Notes: a model not told the origin generated them from the sequence alone. DNA of 64,000 nt from Paraescarpia echinospica (GCA_020002185.1 CM034543.1:34058282-34122281); one strand, 5' to 3'. Shown: positions 39,597 through 49,534, counted from the first letter of the stretch. Translations and numbers: made by a program.

Positions 39597-39743
39597 TCAG
39601 TTTGTAAGTCTGCATCTCACGACCTCTGGTTCCGACGGCTCGGAAGGGTGGTTGATCTCTGGGATGATGGGTCGGCTCGTTGGCTCGTCGTCGTCGCTCG
39701 AGTCCGCTGTATCGCAAGGGTAGTAATATGATATCTTCAACAT
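39597..39743 (-). CDS. Small acidic ORF (48 aa) downstream of TATA block
   Basis: ATG at 39743 lies about 64 nt downstream of a TATATAA box. The product begins MLKISYYYPCDTADSSDDDE and is rich in Asp, Glu, Pro and Ser; no family recognised. The first 15 or so residues, the promoter and the spacing are duplicated at 42044-42157. It could be a real small protein, a leader frame, or the first exon of a transcript leading to the penton-like gene. A 100-codon overlapping frame (39717-39409) has no ATG near its start and is not preferred. Confidence 0.4.
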   Translation of the reverse strand: MLKISYYYPCDTADSSDDDEPTSRPIIPEINHPSEPSEPEVVRCRLTN

Positions 39744-39799
39744 GATGATGTTAGCCGTGGTGTCGTTGTGATACGAATGATGATCCGACTGGTAGAGCT

Positions 39800-39853
39800 C
39801 CGCGTTTATATAGATAGTGAATGTGCCGAAAAGTCACGTGGGCGTGCCGAAAG
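39800..39853 (-). promoter_or_regulatory. Minus-strand promoter block: E-box motif plus TATA
   Basis: On the minus strand CGGCACGCCCACGTGACTTT (39830-39850) precedes a CTATATAAACGCGG TATA box (39807-39813). It drives toward the small acidic ORF and the penton-like gene. Confidence 0.5.
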
Positions 39854-40097
39854 ATCACAAAATTCAAAAGCACGGACTGCTGAGTAGAATGTACACAAGC
39901 GCGGACTGCTGAGTAGTTATTTAGTTCACCACTTATCTAACAGGGGTGCTTTCAGTTGATGATTATATATCCACCAGGTGTTTATGGACGAGAAAAAACA
40001 AGAGACACGAATATTTGCAGTACTCATATGTGGTTTGCCCACTTGGTCACTAGGGGATGATGTTTGTAGTTCGTGATGTACCCGTCAGGGGGCTCTA

Positions 40098-40115
40098 TTG
40101 CACGCAAGCGTGCAA
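40098..40115. repeat. Perfect 18-bp palindrome
   Basis: TTGCACGCAAGCGTGCAA has 8-bp arms around AA. The identical palindrome recurs at 43722-43739 within a longer duplicated block (about 40040-40170 and 43676-43795). Confidence 0.85.
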
Positions 40116-40229
40116 GAGACACGAATATTTGCAGTACTCGAACATTTAGTTTACAACTTATCCTCCAGGTGGCACCACTTGTAGTTCACGACATATCCGC
40201 CAGGGGAATTTAGTTCAACAAATTCCACC

Positions 40230-40437
40230 AGGGGGCGCTTTTATAGTCCCCAAAAAAATTCCGGTATGGGCGCTTTTATAGTCCCGAAAAATTCCGGTAG
40301 GTGGCGCTTTTGGAGTCCCGAAAAATTCCGTTAGGGGGCGCCACGTGATCTTGACCTACATCCGGGTTCTTGACCTACATCCGGGTACTTGACCTACATC
40401 CGGGTACTTTGCTCTTGCTCCGCGACGCGACAACCAT
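40230..40437 (+). repeat. Internal copy of the element's terminal repeat
   Basis: GGCGCTTTTATAGTCCC units, GGGGGCGCCACGTGATC, three TTGACCTACATCCGGGT(T/A)C units and TTGCTCTTGCTCCGCGACGC are in the same orientation as the right end at 44000-44340. The copy stops at CGACAACCAT (40437), lacking the outermost 26 bp. Terminal sequence has therefore been duplicated inside the element. Confidence 0.8.
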
Positions 40438-40602
40438 ATTTCACACTTCTTGCGTCGATACAAACTGAAGAACAAATCAAATGCACGGGTTTTATCTTAC
40501 AACAAACATCACTCGAATGTGTACATTCTACTCATCAGTCCGTGCTTGACTTTTCTAATCTAGCATCTGCGCATGTGTAGTTTGGCCTCTGAAGTCGGTG
40601 AT

Positions 40603-40785
40603 CTTTCGGCACGCCCACGTGACCTTAATGTACTATCCTACAATCCATAATCTTTTCGGCACGCCCATGTGACCTTTATGTTCTTTCGTATATATATAAC
40701 AAAGTTACAAATAGCGTTCTGACACATCGTTCCAGCACACCCACGTGACCTTTATGTTCCATCGAACTGCTATAAAAAAAAATTA
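40603..40785 (+). promoter_or_regulatory. Plus-strand promoter blocks (three E-box motifs, two TATA boxes)
   Basis: TTTCGGCACGCCCACGTGAC (40603), TTTTCGGCACGCCCATGTGA (40652) and CCAGCACACCCACGTGACCT (40732) are followed by CTTTATG or CTTAATG. TATATATATAAC (near 40690) and TATAAAAAAA (near 40771) follow the second and third motifs. The motif matches the minus-strand block at 39830 and 42240. No convincing downstream plus-strand gene is seen. Confidence 0.45.
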
Positions 40786-40816
40786 TACACATTATTAGGT
40801 GCCTGCAGTATTTAAT

Positions 40817-41026
40817 TTATTCTTGTTCTTTTCGATCAGTCACGCGAGCGATGTGTCTCTTCCAGTTACCTCGACGTTTGAACGACGACCCACAGTCCGG
40901 ACAGATGAAGGGCAGCTGTCGAGGTCGGTAGTGTACCAACAGCTGTCGGGGCCGGGGCCGGGACTGAGATTTACCGTGTAGAAATCCTAGCGTGTACTGG
41001 TATATCTCGTCACTGCCTTCGTTCTC
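40817..41026 (-). pseudogene. ORF fragment with C2H2-like zinc-finger motif
   Basis: An open minus-strand frame of about 69 codons reads DEIYQYTLGFLHGKS, then Arg/Pro-rich RPRPRQ, then FICPDCGSSFKRRGNWKRH and IARVTDRKEQE, ending at TAA. C-x2-C-x12-H fits a C2H2 finger, but the final His is absent, so only three ligands are present. There is no ATG and the frame starts at a stop, so it may be an exon. The N-terminal part (YQYTLGFLHGKSQ) is duplicated at about 41272-41326. Confidence 0.35.
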
Positions 41027-41386
41027 TTACTACCGACGTGCTTATATATTCAACGGATGTTTATCGTCGCTGCTGTTTGGTGACATGAGGCTCGAGATTA
41101 CGAATATCACCTCCCCGACTTAGTGCGAGAGCACGGAAGAAACAAAGATTATCTTTATAAGGAGGCTTGCCGTATCGGGACAAGTCACAGGACAACGAAT
41201 GTAAACCTTTATTGGTGAGAATATAGTCGGGAAGGACTATGTGCTCACAAGCACCTATAGGGTGATCTGAGATTTACCGTGTAGAAATCCTAGCGTGTAC
41301 TGGTATATGTCGTCACTGCCTTCGTGCCTTTACTAACGACGTACTTAACTCTTCAACGGATGTTTATCGTCGCTGCTGTTTGTTGA
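40966..41386. repeat. Direct duplication of ~118 bp, 300 bp apart
   Basis: GAGATTTACCGTGTAGAAAT through TCGTCGCTGCTGTTTG occurs at about 40968-41084 and again at about 41270-41386 with a handful of substitutions. Confidence 0.85.
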
Positions 41387-41480
41387 TTATATTTAAACGG
41401 TTCTTTTCAGAGCCAACCACATTCTCACAAAAGAGTATTAACTATATTGGTATAAGAACAAAGTTGGGTAAGTACAGATG

Positions 41481-42065
41481 TCAAATACTGTTACACAACA
41501 AACAGTTTGACCAAAATTGTACACAGATGGCTGATAGTTTGAATGTTTTAGCTGATAAGTTCGTATAACTTCCCTATGGCTTAACACGGGGCCAATACAC
41601 AGACCCTTGAGGCTTGATTTATACCAGTTTATACCGGTTAACAGGGAGATTTTTCACTCACTATAACGTCAATGACCATAACATCAAATGATGAGATTAT
41701 ATTCAAGTACGAAAGCTCAAAACAATGGCTAACCAAAGCGCTATCTGATTAACCAAGTCAACCTCGGGTACAAAATTACTGTGCGTAGCAGTTTGAAAAA
41801 TTCCCTATGCTTTAACATGGGAAAATTCCCTATGCTTTAACATGGGAAAATTCCCTATCCTTTAACACGGGGAAAATTCCCTATGCTTTAACATGGGGAA
41901 AATTCCCTATCCTTTAACACGGGGAAAATTCCCTATGCTTTAACATGGGAAAAATTCCCTATCTCATAACATAGTGAAAATTCCCTATGCTTTAACATGG
42001 TAAAAATTCCCTATCTCTTAACATGGGGAAAATTCCCTATGCTTTAACATGGTAAAAATTCCCTA
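41481..42065. repeat. Duplicated block, first copy, containing AATTCCCTAT minisatellite
   Basis: This ~585-bp block is repeated at 42841-43425 (offset 1360 bp) almost identically. Its right part (41796-42065) is an 11-copy, 26/27-bp array with unit GGGGAAAATTCCCTATGCTT followed by TAACAT. Confidence 0.9.
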
Positions 42066-42157
42066 TTCGATAGGGACTCCTCCTCGGCAGCACTCATTCG
42101 AATCATATCACTCGAGTCTGATGTATCGCAAGGGTAGTAATATGATATCTTCAACAT
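42044..42157 (-). CDS. Second copy of small ORF (37 aa), diverged C-terminus
   Basis: It starts MLKISYYYPCDTSDSSD like the ORF at 39597-39743. It then departs (MIRMSAAEEES) and runs into the AATTCCCTAT array, where it stops. Its upstream TATATAAACGCGG and CGCCCACGTGACCTTTCGG (about 42220-42262) are also duplicated. It is probably a non-functional duplicate of the promoter and start region. Confidence 0.35.
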   Translation of the reverse strand: MLKISYYYPCDTSDSSDMIRMSAAEEESLSNREFLPC

Positions 42158-42217
42158 GATGATGTTAGCCGTGGTGTCGTTGTGATACGAATGATGGTCC
42201 GACTGGTAGAGCTCCGC

Positions 42218-42266
42218 GTTTATATAGATAGTGAATGTGCCGAAAGGTCACGTGGGCGTGCCGAAC
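42218..42266 (-). promoter_or_regulatory. Duplicate minus-strand promoter block
   Basis: On the minus strand GGCACGCCCACGTGACCTTT and a TATATAAACGCGG box repeat the block at 39800-39853 with only a few base changes. Confidence 0.45.
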
Positions 42267-42840
42267 GAGCACGAAATTTCTAACCTATGAGAATAGCTAA
42301 TACTCTTTTGTGAGAATGTGGTTGGCTCTGAAATCACGTCGGATAGTTTCACACCGGCGTCTAACAAAAACGCTCAAACAGTCTTTCACCATCAATTTGT
42401 GACATGTGTTGGTCAAAGAATAAATTCTATAGTACGAAAAAGGATAAAAACGTTCTAATGGTCCTGTGTACACTTGAGCCTTAATACGGTAAACAATATA
42501 GATACTGGTACATCTTATCTGGGAGGTTATTATGTGGCTGTACTGTTCTAACATAACGCTTCACTTTCCTCGGCCAATGAAGATAGCAAAGACTGTGCTG
42601 TCTTTTTATTGGTATAGGATCTTTGGCATCAAGACGGTCGAGTCGCCATTGTGCATTGCACATACTGACATAGCGTGTTTATTTATTTAATAATGATGTT
42701 GAACGCAATTATATCTCTAGGCTCAGCTGAAATACAGATGAGAACAGGAAATACTCCTTCAAAACAGTTTGACACCAGTTTGGAACCGTTTTGTATGCAG
42801 GCTTTCAACGGTGACCGTTGGTAAGTACTATGATATTCTG

Positions 42841-43425
42841 TCAAATACTGTTACACAACAAACAGTTTGACCAAAAGTGTACACAGATGGCTGATAGTTT
42901 GAATGTTTTAGCTGATAAGTTCGTATAACTTCCCTATGGCTTAACACGGGGCCAATACACAGACCCTTGAGGCTTGATTTATACCAGTTTATACCGGTTA
43001 ACAGGGAGATTTTTCACTCACTATAACGTCAATGACCATAACATCAAATGATGAGATTATATTCAAGTACGAAAGCTCAAAACAATGGCTAACCAAAGCG
43101 CTATCTGATTAACCAAGTCAACCTCGGGTACAAAATTACTGTGCGTAGCAGTTTGAAAAATTCCCTATGCTTTAACATGGGAAAATTCCCTATGCTTTAA
43201 CATGGGAAAATTCCCTATCCTTTAACACGGGGAAAATTCCCTATGCTTTAACATGGGGAAAATTCCCTATCCTTTAACACGGGGAAAATTCCCTATGCTT
43301 TAACATGGGGAAAATTCCCTATCTCATAACATAGTGAAAATTCCCTATGCTTTAACATGGTAAAAATTCCCTATCTCTTAACATGGGGAAAATTCCCTAT
43401 GCTTTAACATGGTAAAAATTCCCTA
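42841..43425. repeat. Duplicated block, second copy, with AATTCCCTAT minisatellite
   Basis: Near-identical to 41481-42065. A detached unit of the same minisatellite recurs at about 43608-43660. The units contain GGGGAAAATTCCC, a Rel/NF-kB-like dyad with one or two extra central bases. Confidence 0.9.
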
Positions 43426-43799
43426 TCTCATAACATGGGAAATACTTTTCCAAGCTCATTTGCATAACTAGCCACGCCCACAATGCCCAACTCGCTCGTG
43501 ATTGGTCAATCGCAGGTGGCGCAGAGGCTGTCGGGATACCATCAGTTGCATAATCCTTGACTTTGGAATTGGCTGAGAGCAAGAGCAAAATCCGGCAACA
43601 TCCGGGTGTTTCCCTATCCTTTAACATGGGGAAAATTCCCTATGCTTTAACACGGGGTTCACTCACTTGTCCACTAGGGGATGATGTTTGTAGTTCCTGA
43701 GCTATCCGTCAGGGGGCTCTATTGCACGCAAGCGTGCAAGAGACACGAATATTTGCAGTACTCGAACATTTACTTCACAACTTATCCTCCAGTCTCAAA

Positions 43800-44366
43800 C
43801 TGTATTTCGACAAAAATCCGCTAGGTGGCGCTATCTAGTTTTGGCGGGAACTAATTAGTTCACCAACTATCCGACAGGGGCGCTTTTTCAGTTTTGGCGG
43901 GAAATATTTTAGTAGCGAAAAATTCCGCTAGGTGGCGCTATTTTGGTTTTGGCGGGAAATAATTAGTTCACCAACTATCCGACAGGGGGCGCGGTTATAT
44001 TTTTGGAGGGAAATAATTTAGTTCCGAAAAAATTCGCTAGGTGGCGTGCTATTCTAGTTCCGAAAAATTCCGGTAGGGGGCACTCCGTGACCTTGACCTA
44101 CATCCGGGTACTTGACCTTGACCTACATCCGGGTACTTGACATTTAACCTTGACCTACATCCGGGTACTTTACCTTGACCTACATCCGGGTCACGTGACA
44201 TTTGACCTTGACCTACATCCGGGTACTTTACCTTGACCTACATCCGGGTCACGTGACATTTGACCTTGACCTACATCCGGGTACTTTAACTTGACCTACA
44301 TCCGGGTACTTTGCTCTTGCTCTGCGACGCGACAACCATGCGTGGTACTTAACCTCCTTTACTACT
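43800..44366 (-). repeat. Right terminal region: E2F-like tandem units, DR0 array, terminal motif
   Basis: Tandem ~110-bp units contain CCGCTAGGTGGCGCTAT and CACCAACTATCCGACAGGGG. TTTTGGCGGGAA occurs exactly at 43839-43850, 43892-43903 and 43947-43958, with a variant near 44001. Then about eight ACCTACATCCGGGT units follow, several with TGACCTTGACCT (44088, 44113, 44203, 44261). Two TCACGTGA palindromes lie at 44191 and 44249. The region ends in the inverse of the left terminal motif. Confidence 0.8.
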
Positions 44367-44750
44367 TACGTGGAAGACATCGTAATCAAAAACACAAGCA
44401 CACACGCAGCAGACGTGCAATTTCCAGACACTATCGAACTAGACACTGGCAACCTCTTGTCTGACGACTTGCGCAACCAGTTCCGCAATCTGCATCAACA
44501 ATTTGACACTGTGTTCAACTCGAAATTCGTAGGATACAACGGGCATGCGGGCCCATTCACAGCAACTGTAAACATGGGACCAGTCCAACCCCCGCAGCGA
44601 AAGGGGAGATGTCCGCAATATGCTCGCGACAAACTCGTCGAACTTCAGGAAAAGTTTGATGATTTGGAGGCGGCCAGTGTATTCCGTCGTCCAGAAGATA
44701 TCGGGGTGGTGGTCGAATATCTTAACCCATCATTTCTCGTACGCAAAGCT
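44367..44750 (+). pseudogene. Unit 0: LTR-retrotransposon RT N-terminal fragment
   Basis: In frame it starts [18 protein letters not shown], continues through the pre-palm region ([19 protein letters not shown]) and stops at [11 protein letters not shown]. It is nearly identical to 48710-49094 and 56182-56566. The left edge is the Polinton-like end and the right edge is a junction with hAT sequence at AATG (44751-44754), a 4-bp microhomology shared by both partners. Confidence 0.8.
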
Positions 44751-45689
44751 AATGAGAGATAACAGAGAAATGAGGGATAATAATTTAAACCATATAGTGC
44801 TAACCCTAACAAAGTACAATCAAACACAATATTTTTTTTTACATTTTATAACATTATATCACATGGGTAACATAATTACCTAAACAAATGCGTCAGACGG
44901 TCCATGGTGGCCGTGTTCAGCGCTTGGATGGCTCGGTGGGCAGGTGCAGTGCCGGGACGGGCTTCGAACGCAGTTTGCCGGAAGACAGCTCGTGTGTGCG
45001 CCTCGCTTGTACTGTGTGCGCGTAGCGAGTCTGGACGAAATTTGTCCGTGCCAGTCAAGAACGCATTCTTGCCACGGACACCAGTTACGTTGTGTGTCCT
45101 GCACACTTTGCAAAACATCAAATCGTTGTCGTCATCGTAGGACAGCCAAGTGTGGTCTCGTTCCCAAACCTTCAAATAGCCACGCTGTCGTTTCTGCTGG
45201 TCGTACAGCGTGTCCCGTTCTCGCTTTTCCACCTTGCGTTTAACTTCTGGTTTTGCAACCCCAGTTAAATAACGATGCATCGTGCGTAAACGTAACAAAA
45301 TAATCAGTAAATGAATTAACAAAATAATTGATGTAGAACTGAAGATGTGAACCGTATTCGAAATCCGCGCATTTGAAAATAGATTAGAAAATAGACGCGA
45401 AAATGGACGCCAATTGCGCTCATTAGCCGGTACCCCTCTACATGATACGCTAAGCCAAACAAAACGGTCGTTTCAGATTTCTATGTCACACAACAACCAA
45501 TCAAAAGTACCGTTTCACTGTCGATTCACATTAGGTGAAGATTTACTTTGTCAATTGTACGTTTGGTGGCGCCACTCAACACGCTGATTTTTACTAGACA
45601 GCCGGACTAGTTGGTAGGCCGGGTTTACTAGTCCGCCGTAATCTTTACTAGTGTACGGACTAGCGGACTAGTGGGTAGTTCTACCCCTG
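44751..45689 (-). mobile_element. hAT family B remnant (right part only)
   Basis: It matches 62881-63804 of the full hAT element: intron part, transposase exon 1, promoter side and right TIR with ACTAGTCCG arrays, ending AGTTCTACCCCTG (45677-45689). The left ~2.25 kb of the transposon, and part of the retro-unit, were removed by the deletion at 44751. It is followed by ATTCTTAT, the same target-site sequence found after the full copy. Confidence 0.85.
44880..45280 (-). pseudogene. hAT transposase exon 1 (isolated)
   Basis: ATG at 45280 opens MHRYLTGVAKPEVKRKVEKR. It contains the zinc-finger region MFCKVCRTHN, KNAFLTGTDKFRPDSLRAHS and TSEAHTRA (C-x2-C ... H-x5-H). It ends in a proper donor TTTAG|GTAATT, unlike the full copy at 63010, which has TTTAA|GTAATT. 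Exon 2 is deleted, so it cannot make transposase. Confidence 0.75.
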
Positions 45690-45874
45690 ATTCTTATCCA
45701 ATATTTCGTGACCACTTTCTTTTCTCCTTCACTAATCTAATAATAGCACATAAGCTTGTAAGGTTATAACGTGATAGTCCATATGACATACAAATATGCA
45801 GTAGAGTTAATATGGGTATATGCAACACAAAATATGCAGTAGAGTCAATAGGTCCATGGCACATGTATTATAAC

Positions 45875-48041
45875 TCAGTCTTGTAGATATGCAGGTTTAT
45901 TACGTCTGCGGATGGGCCGAGTGGGCCTCATCTTGTCACTGGGTGTGGTTGGTGGTTTCGGTAGCGCGGTTGTAGGGGCCTCAGGTGGCGCTGTGATCGT
46001 CAGTGGAGCCTCGGGCGGTGCTGCGATCACTAATGGGATTTCGGGTGGAGTTGCATTCGCTTGGACATCAGGCGGGGTGTCTTCCGTGTCATCTCCATCC
46101 TCACGATGGCGCGTGGGTATTGTGGTCGACACATGACCGGGTACTAAATAGCACTCGGATAGTCGCACCTTGTATGATGAAGTGCGTAGTTGAGATCCGC
46201 AAAAATTGCGAATGTAGCACCAGCTATCTTCGATAGAGGTGACTAGATAGCGGTCTCGAGCTTGCGACTTATTGCGGTCGGATAGTACGTAAACCAAGTC
46301 ACCGACATAATTATCGGTACAGGCGCCTCTTTGCCGCGAGGAGCCTTCGACGTCTGGCTGTGTGCGTGATTTTGTAGGCGAGACTGATGTTGTTCAGCGA
46401 TGATGGCACGATCTAAAATAGGCAACTGCGCGTTGGAAAACTGGTCTCGTTGGAACCATATTTCGCGTGCCGATAGGCCGCAACCGCGGATTCTGGAGTT
46501 GAGTTGAGAGGTAGCAATTGCCAGTATAAGAGGTGACACCGGTCCCCCGCCAGGCTCCTGTCGTAGCAGCTCATCTTCAACCTGACACAGCTTTCTCGGC
46601 TATGGGGTTTTTGTTAGAGTTTTTGATTCTCCCTATCTCCAAACGAATACCCAAACGTAGCAGAGTTGGGTCGTTCACGAGAGCGATGAACCCTTGGGCT
46701 GGATCCACGCGGACGATCGCAGGGGGCCCGTCGAGGGGTCGACACTCTGTGCAGAGTCGAGCGAGGCAGTCACGTAACGCGTCATGGCGTTCGCTCTCGA
46801 TGATGCACGTAGAAGTGTATGAGCTAACGGTTTCGCGGACGACAAATATGAGTTGTCGGTTACGCTTGATAACATCTGCTGCGAACGAAACACCAATCGC
46901 TTCGGGAGCGTCGGTCGTTGTTTGTTCGATGAGTGTAGTCGGGATATTTTTTAGTGACATGCATGTATGGCATGCGTCGGTCACTCGCTCAATCGCGTTG
47001 TCGATGTCCAATGCGAAGAAGTTGCGACGAACTACGAGTTTGAGTTGGTGTTTTGATGGGTGGCTCAGCTTTAGGTGGATCGCTGTTAGTAAGCCATCTA
47101 ACACTTGTCGTGGAACTACGATAAGTTCTTTGGTTGGCGCGAATGGTGTGTCGCACTTGACAACGATGACGCCGTCGCGAGCCAACGTTGTAGTAGATAA
47201 GTAACGTTTTACGTCTTTGGCGTTGGTTACTTTTTTGGATGGACGCGTGCCTTGTTTTAGGTGAGCTCTGACGCGCCGTAGGTCAGAGCACTCTGATTGT
47301 GTAGAGAGCCATGCGGACCTGCTCGTGAACGGAAGGCGAGTGGAGCCGGATATGATATCTTCCACAGCAACACTCATAACGACAGATTGTTCGATTTGCG
47401 ATATGAAAGAACATATCTGGCAATGTAGTTCATGGCATTCCGGTGCGTTTCTGCTTGCGAAGTCGGATGGTATGTTTGATGAACCCGCCAGGTGGCGTAC
47501 TGTGACTTGGTATCGGGCGACAACTGACAGAACCGATGTCACGCGAGGGCTAAATGAAAATTCGCCACGGCATAGTTTGTCAATGGCCTGCACACACGGT
47601 TTGCTGTCGGTGAGTAGACACGGCTTCGACTTTGATTGTATGATGTACGGACTGAAGTGTTTGACTGCTGCAGCAATGCCTAACGCTTCGATTTCGCAGG
47701 GTAGCCATGTAACTTTGTGTTTCTTTAGTTTGGCGCTGATAAACCCGACAAGACGGGTCTGTCCATTTCGCGAAACGTATAGTGTGGATCCGATGGCACG
47801 TTTGGTAACCGAACCGTCGGTAACGATCCATAGTTGGTCACTGGGCCGCGGTAATGTGATCGATCTGTTGGTGGAGTGTGTTTTGGGCTACACGGAACGC
47901 CTCGCGGATGTCATCAGTCCATGTCAATGTCTCCTGTGATTTCATGCCCGCAATGTACGAATCGAGGGGTGCAAGTACTTTGGAACATTGAGAGATGACG
48001 CGTCCCAACACTTTATATGCTAAATACGAAACAGTCTCCAT
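45875..48041 (-). pseudogene. Retrotransposon pol 3' half: RT connection, RNase H, integrase (unit 1)
   Basis: In minus-strand order: RT connection (AYKVLGRVISQCSKVLAPLD); RNase H (LWIVTDGSVTKRAIGSTLYV, EIEALGIAAAVKHFSPY, LLTDSKPCVQAID, VRHLAGSSNIPSDFASRN); integrase zinc region (HLKLSHPSKHQ, CHTCMSLK); catalytic core (FAADVIKR, VRVDPAQGF, NKNPIAEKAV); and a C-terminal beta-barrel region (SVGDL-like YVLSDRNKSQARDRYLV, QLRTSSYKVR) with a Pro-rich tail. Order and motifs suit a Ty3/Gypsy-like element. Frame changes near 47850, 46577 and 46295 inactivate it. The same breaks occur in unit 2. Confidence 0.8.
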
Positions 48042-49534
48042 TCTTCAAGGCGTTCCATCGTCACCACCCAATACATCTTACCCTCGACACTGGGGCCGAA
48101 ACCAACATGATTAGAGAGACGGTGGCCAGGTCAATTGGTGCAAAACTCACCAAAAGCTCCCAGCTCGCAAGACAAGCTGACGGTGTAACCCCACCCAATG
48201 TAGTCGGAGAAACAAGGCTCGTGTTATCGCGGAATAATCTTGACCTACACCTCGATGCCCTTGTCGTTAAAGACTTGGATGTCGATGTACTTGCGGGAAC
48301 ATCATTCATGACAACCAATGACATATCCGTTCGTCCCGCCAAAAATCAGATCAGCATTGACGAAACTGTGATACACTACGGGATGGAGAACGTCAACCGT
48401 TCCCAATATCACACGATTCGCAGAGCGCAGGCCTACGTGTTGCGTGCGCCACCCGCGTCCACTACTGTTTGGCCAGACGACTACATAGAACTGTCTATTC
48501 CATCAGCACTCGACGATCTTGTAGTGGCGATCGAACCTCGTAACGATCATAAGTCAACATTGCATTACCAAGATTGACCCCAACCTGCCATTGTCGAGGC
48601 AGTCGGGGACAAAATCCGTTTACTAAACACGTGTTCACATCCCTTGAAAATAGGACGCAACGAGCACTTTTGCCAAGTGCGTGGTACCACAGCATGTGAC
48701 ACCAACTACGTGGAAGACATCGTAATCAAAAACACAAGCACACACGCAGCAGACGTGCAATTTCCAGACACTATCGAACTAGACACTGGCAACCTCTTGT
48801 CTGACGACTTGCGCAACCAGTTCCGCAATCTGCATCAACAATTTGACACTGTGTTCAACTCGAAATTCGTAGGATACAACGGGCATGTGGGCCCATTCAC
48901 AGCAACTGTAAACATGGGACCAGTCCAACCCCCGCAGCGAAAGGGGAGATGTCCGCAATATGCTCGCGACAAACTCGTCGAACTTCAGGAAAAGTTTGAT
49001 GATTTGGAGGCGGCCAGTGTATTCCGTCGTCCAGAAGATATCGGGGTGGTGGTCGAATATCTTAACCCATCATTTCTCGTACGCAAAGCTAATGGAGGAT
49101 CACGACTCGTCACTGCCTTCACGGAAGTAGGACGTTACAGCAAGCCGCAGCCTTCTCTCACGCCAGACGTGGATTGGACACCAAGATCCATAGCTTGCTG
49201 GAAGTACATCGTTGTATCAGACTTGACGAATGCATTCTATCAGATCCCTCTATCGAAGGACTCACTCAAATATTGCGGAGTTGCGACACCCTTTCGTGGA
49301 GTTCTCGTGTACACACGATGTGCCATGGGCATGCCCGGCTCTGAGACGGCATTGGAAGAACTCATGTGCCGAGTCTTTGGTGATCTGTTACAAGAGGGCG
49401 TCGTCGCCAAGTTGGCTGACGATTTGTACTGTAGGGGGAACTCGCCACAAGAACTACTAGACAACTGGAGTCGTGTCCTTGATGCCCTTGCTCGATGCGA
49501 CTTACGACTTTCAGCAAAGAATTGCCAACAATAG
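48017..49534 (+). pseudogene. Retrotransposon pol 5' half: protease and RT palm (unit 1)
   Basis: The protease carries LTLDTGAETNMI (catalytic DTG) and DVDVLAGTSFM. RT carries [18 protein letters not shown] (motif A), [17 protein letters not shown] (motif B) and KLADDLYC (motif C, the -DD- box). The frame is continuous except for TGA at 48575, between protease and RT, shared with unit 2. RT breaks off after DLRLSA (about 49518), losing the thumb. No gag precedes the protease: the frame starts head to head with the minus-strand pol half, only ~25 bp from it. Confidence 0.85.

Noticed and set aside
39409..39717. 102-codon minus-strand frame overlapping the penton-like gene start
   Set aside because: Its annotated first codon is TTG, and the overlapping 48-aa frame with a real ATG and TATA spacing is more plausible.
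46533..47939. Plus-strand frames of 223 and 204 codons, and their unit 2 equivalents
   Set aside because: Antisense of the integrase/RNase H coding region; the minus strand carries the conserved motifs.
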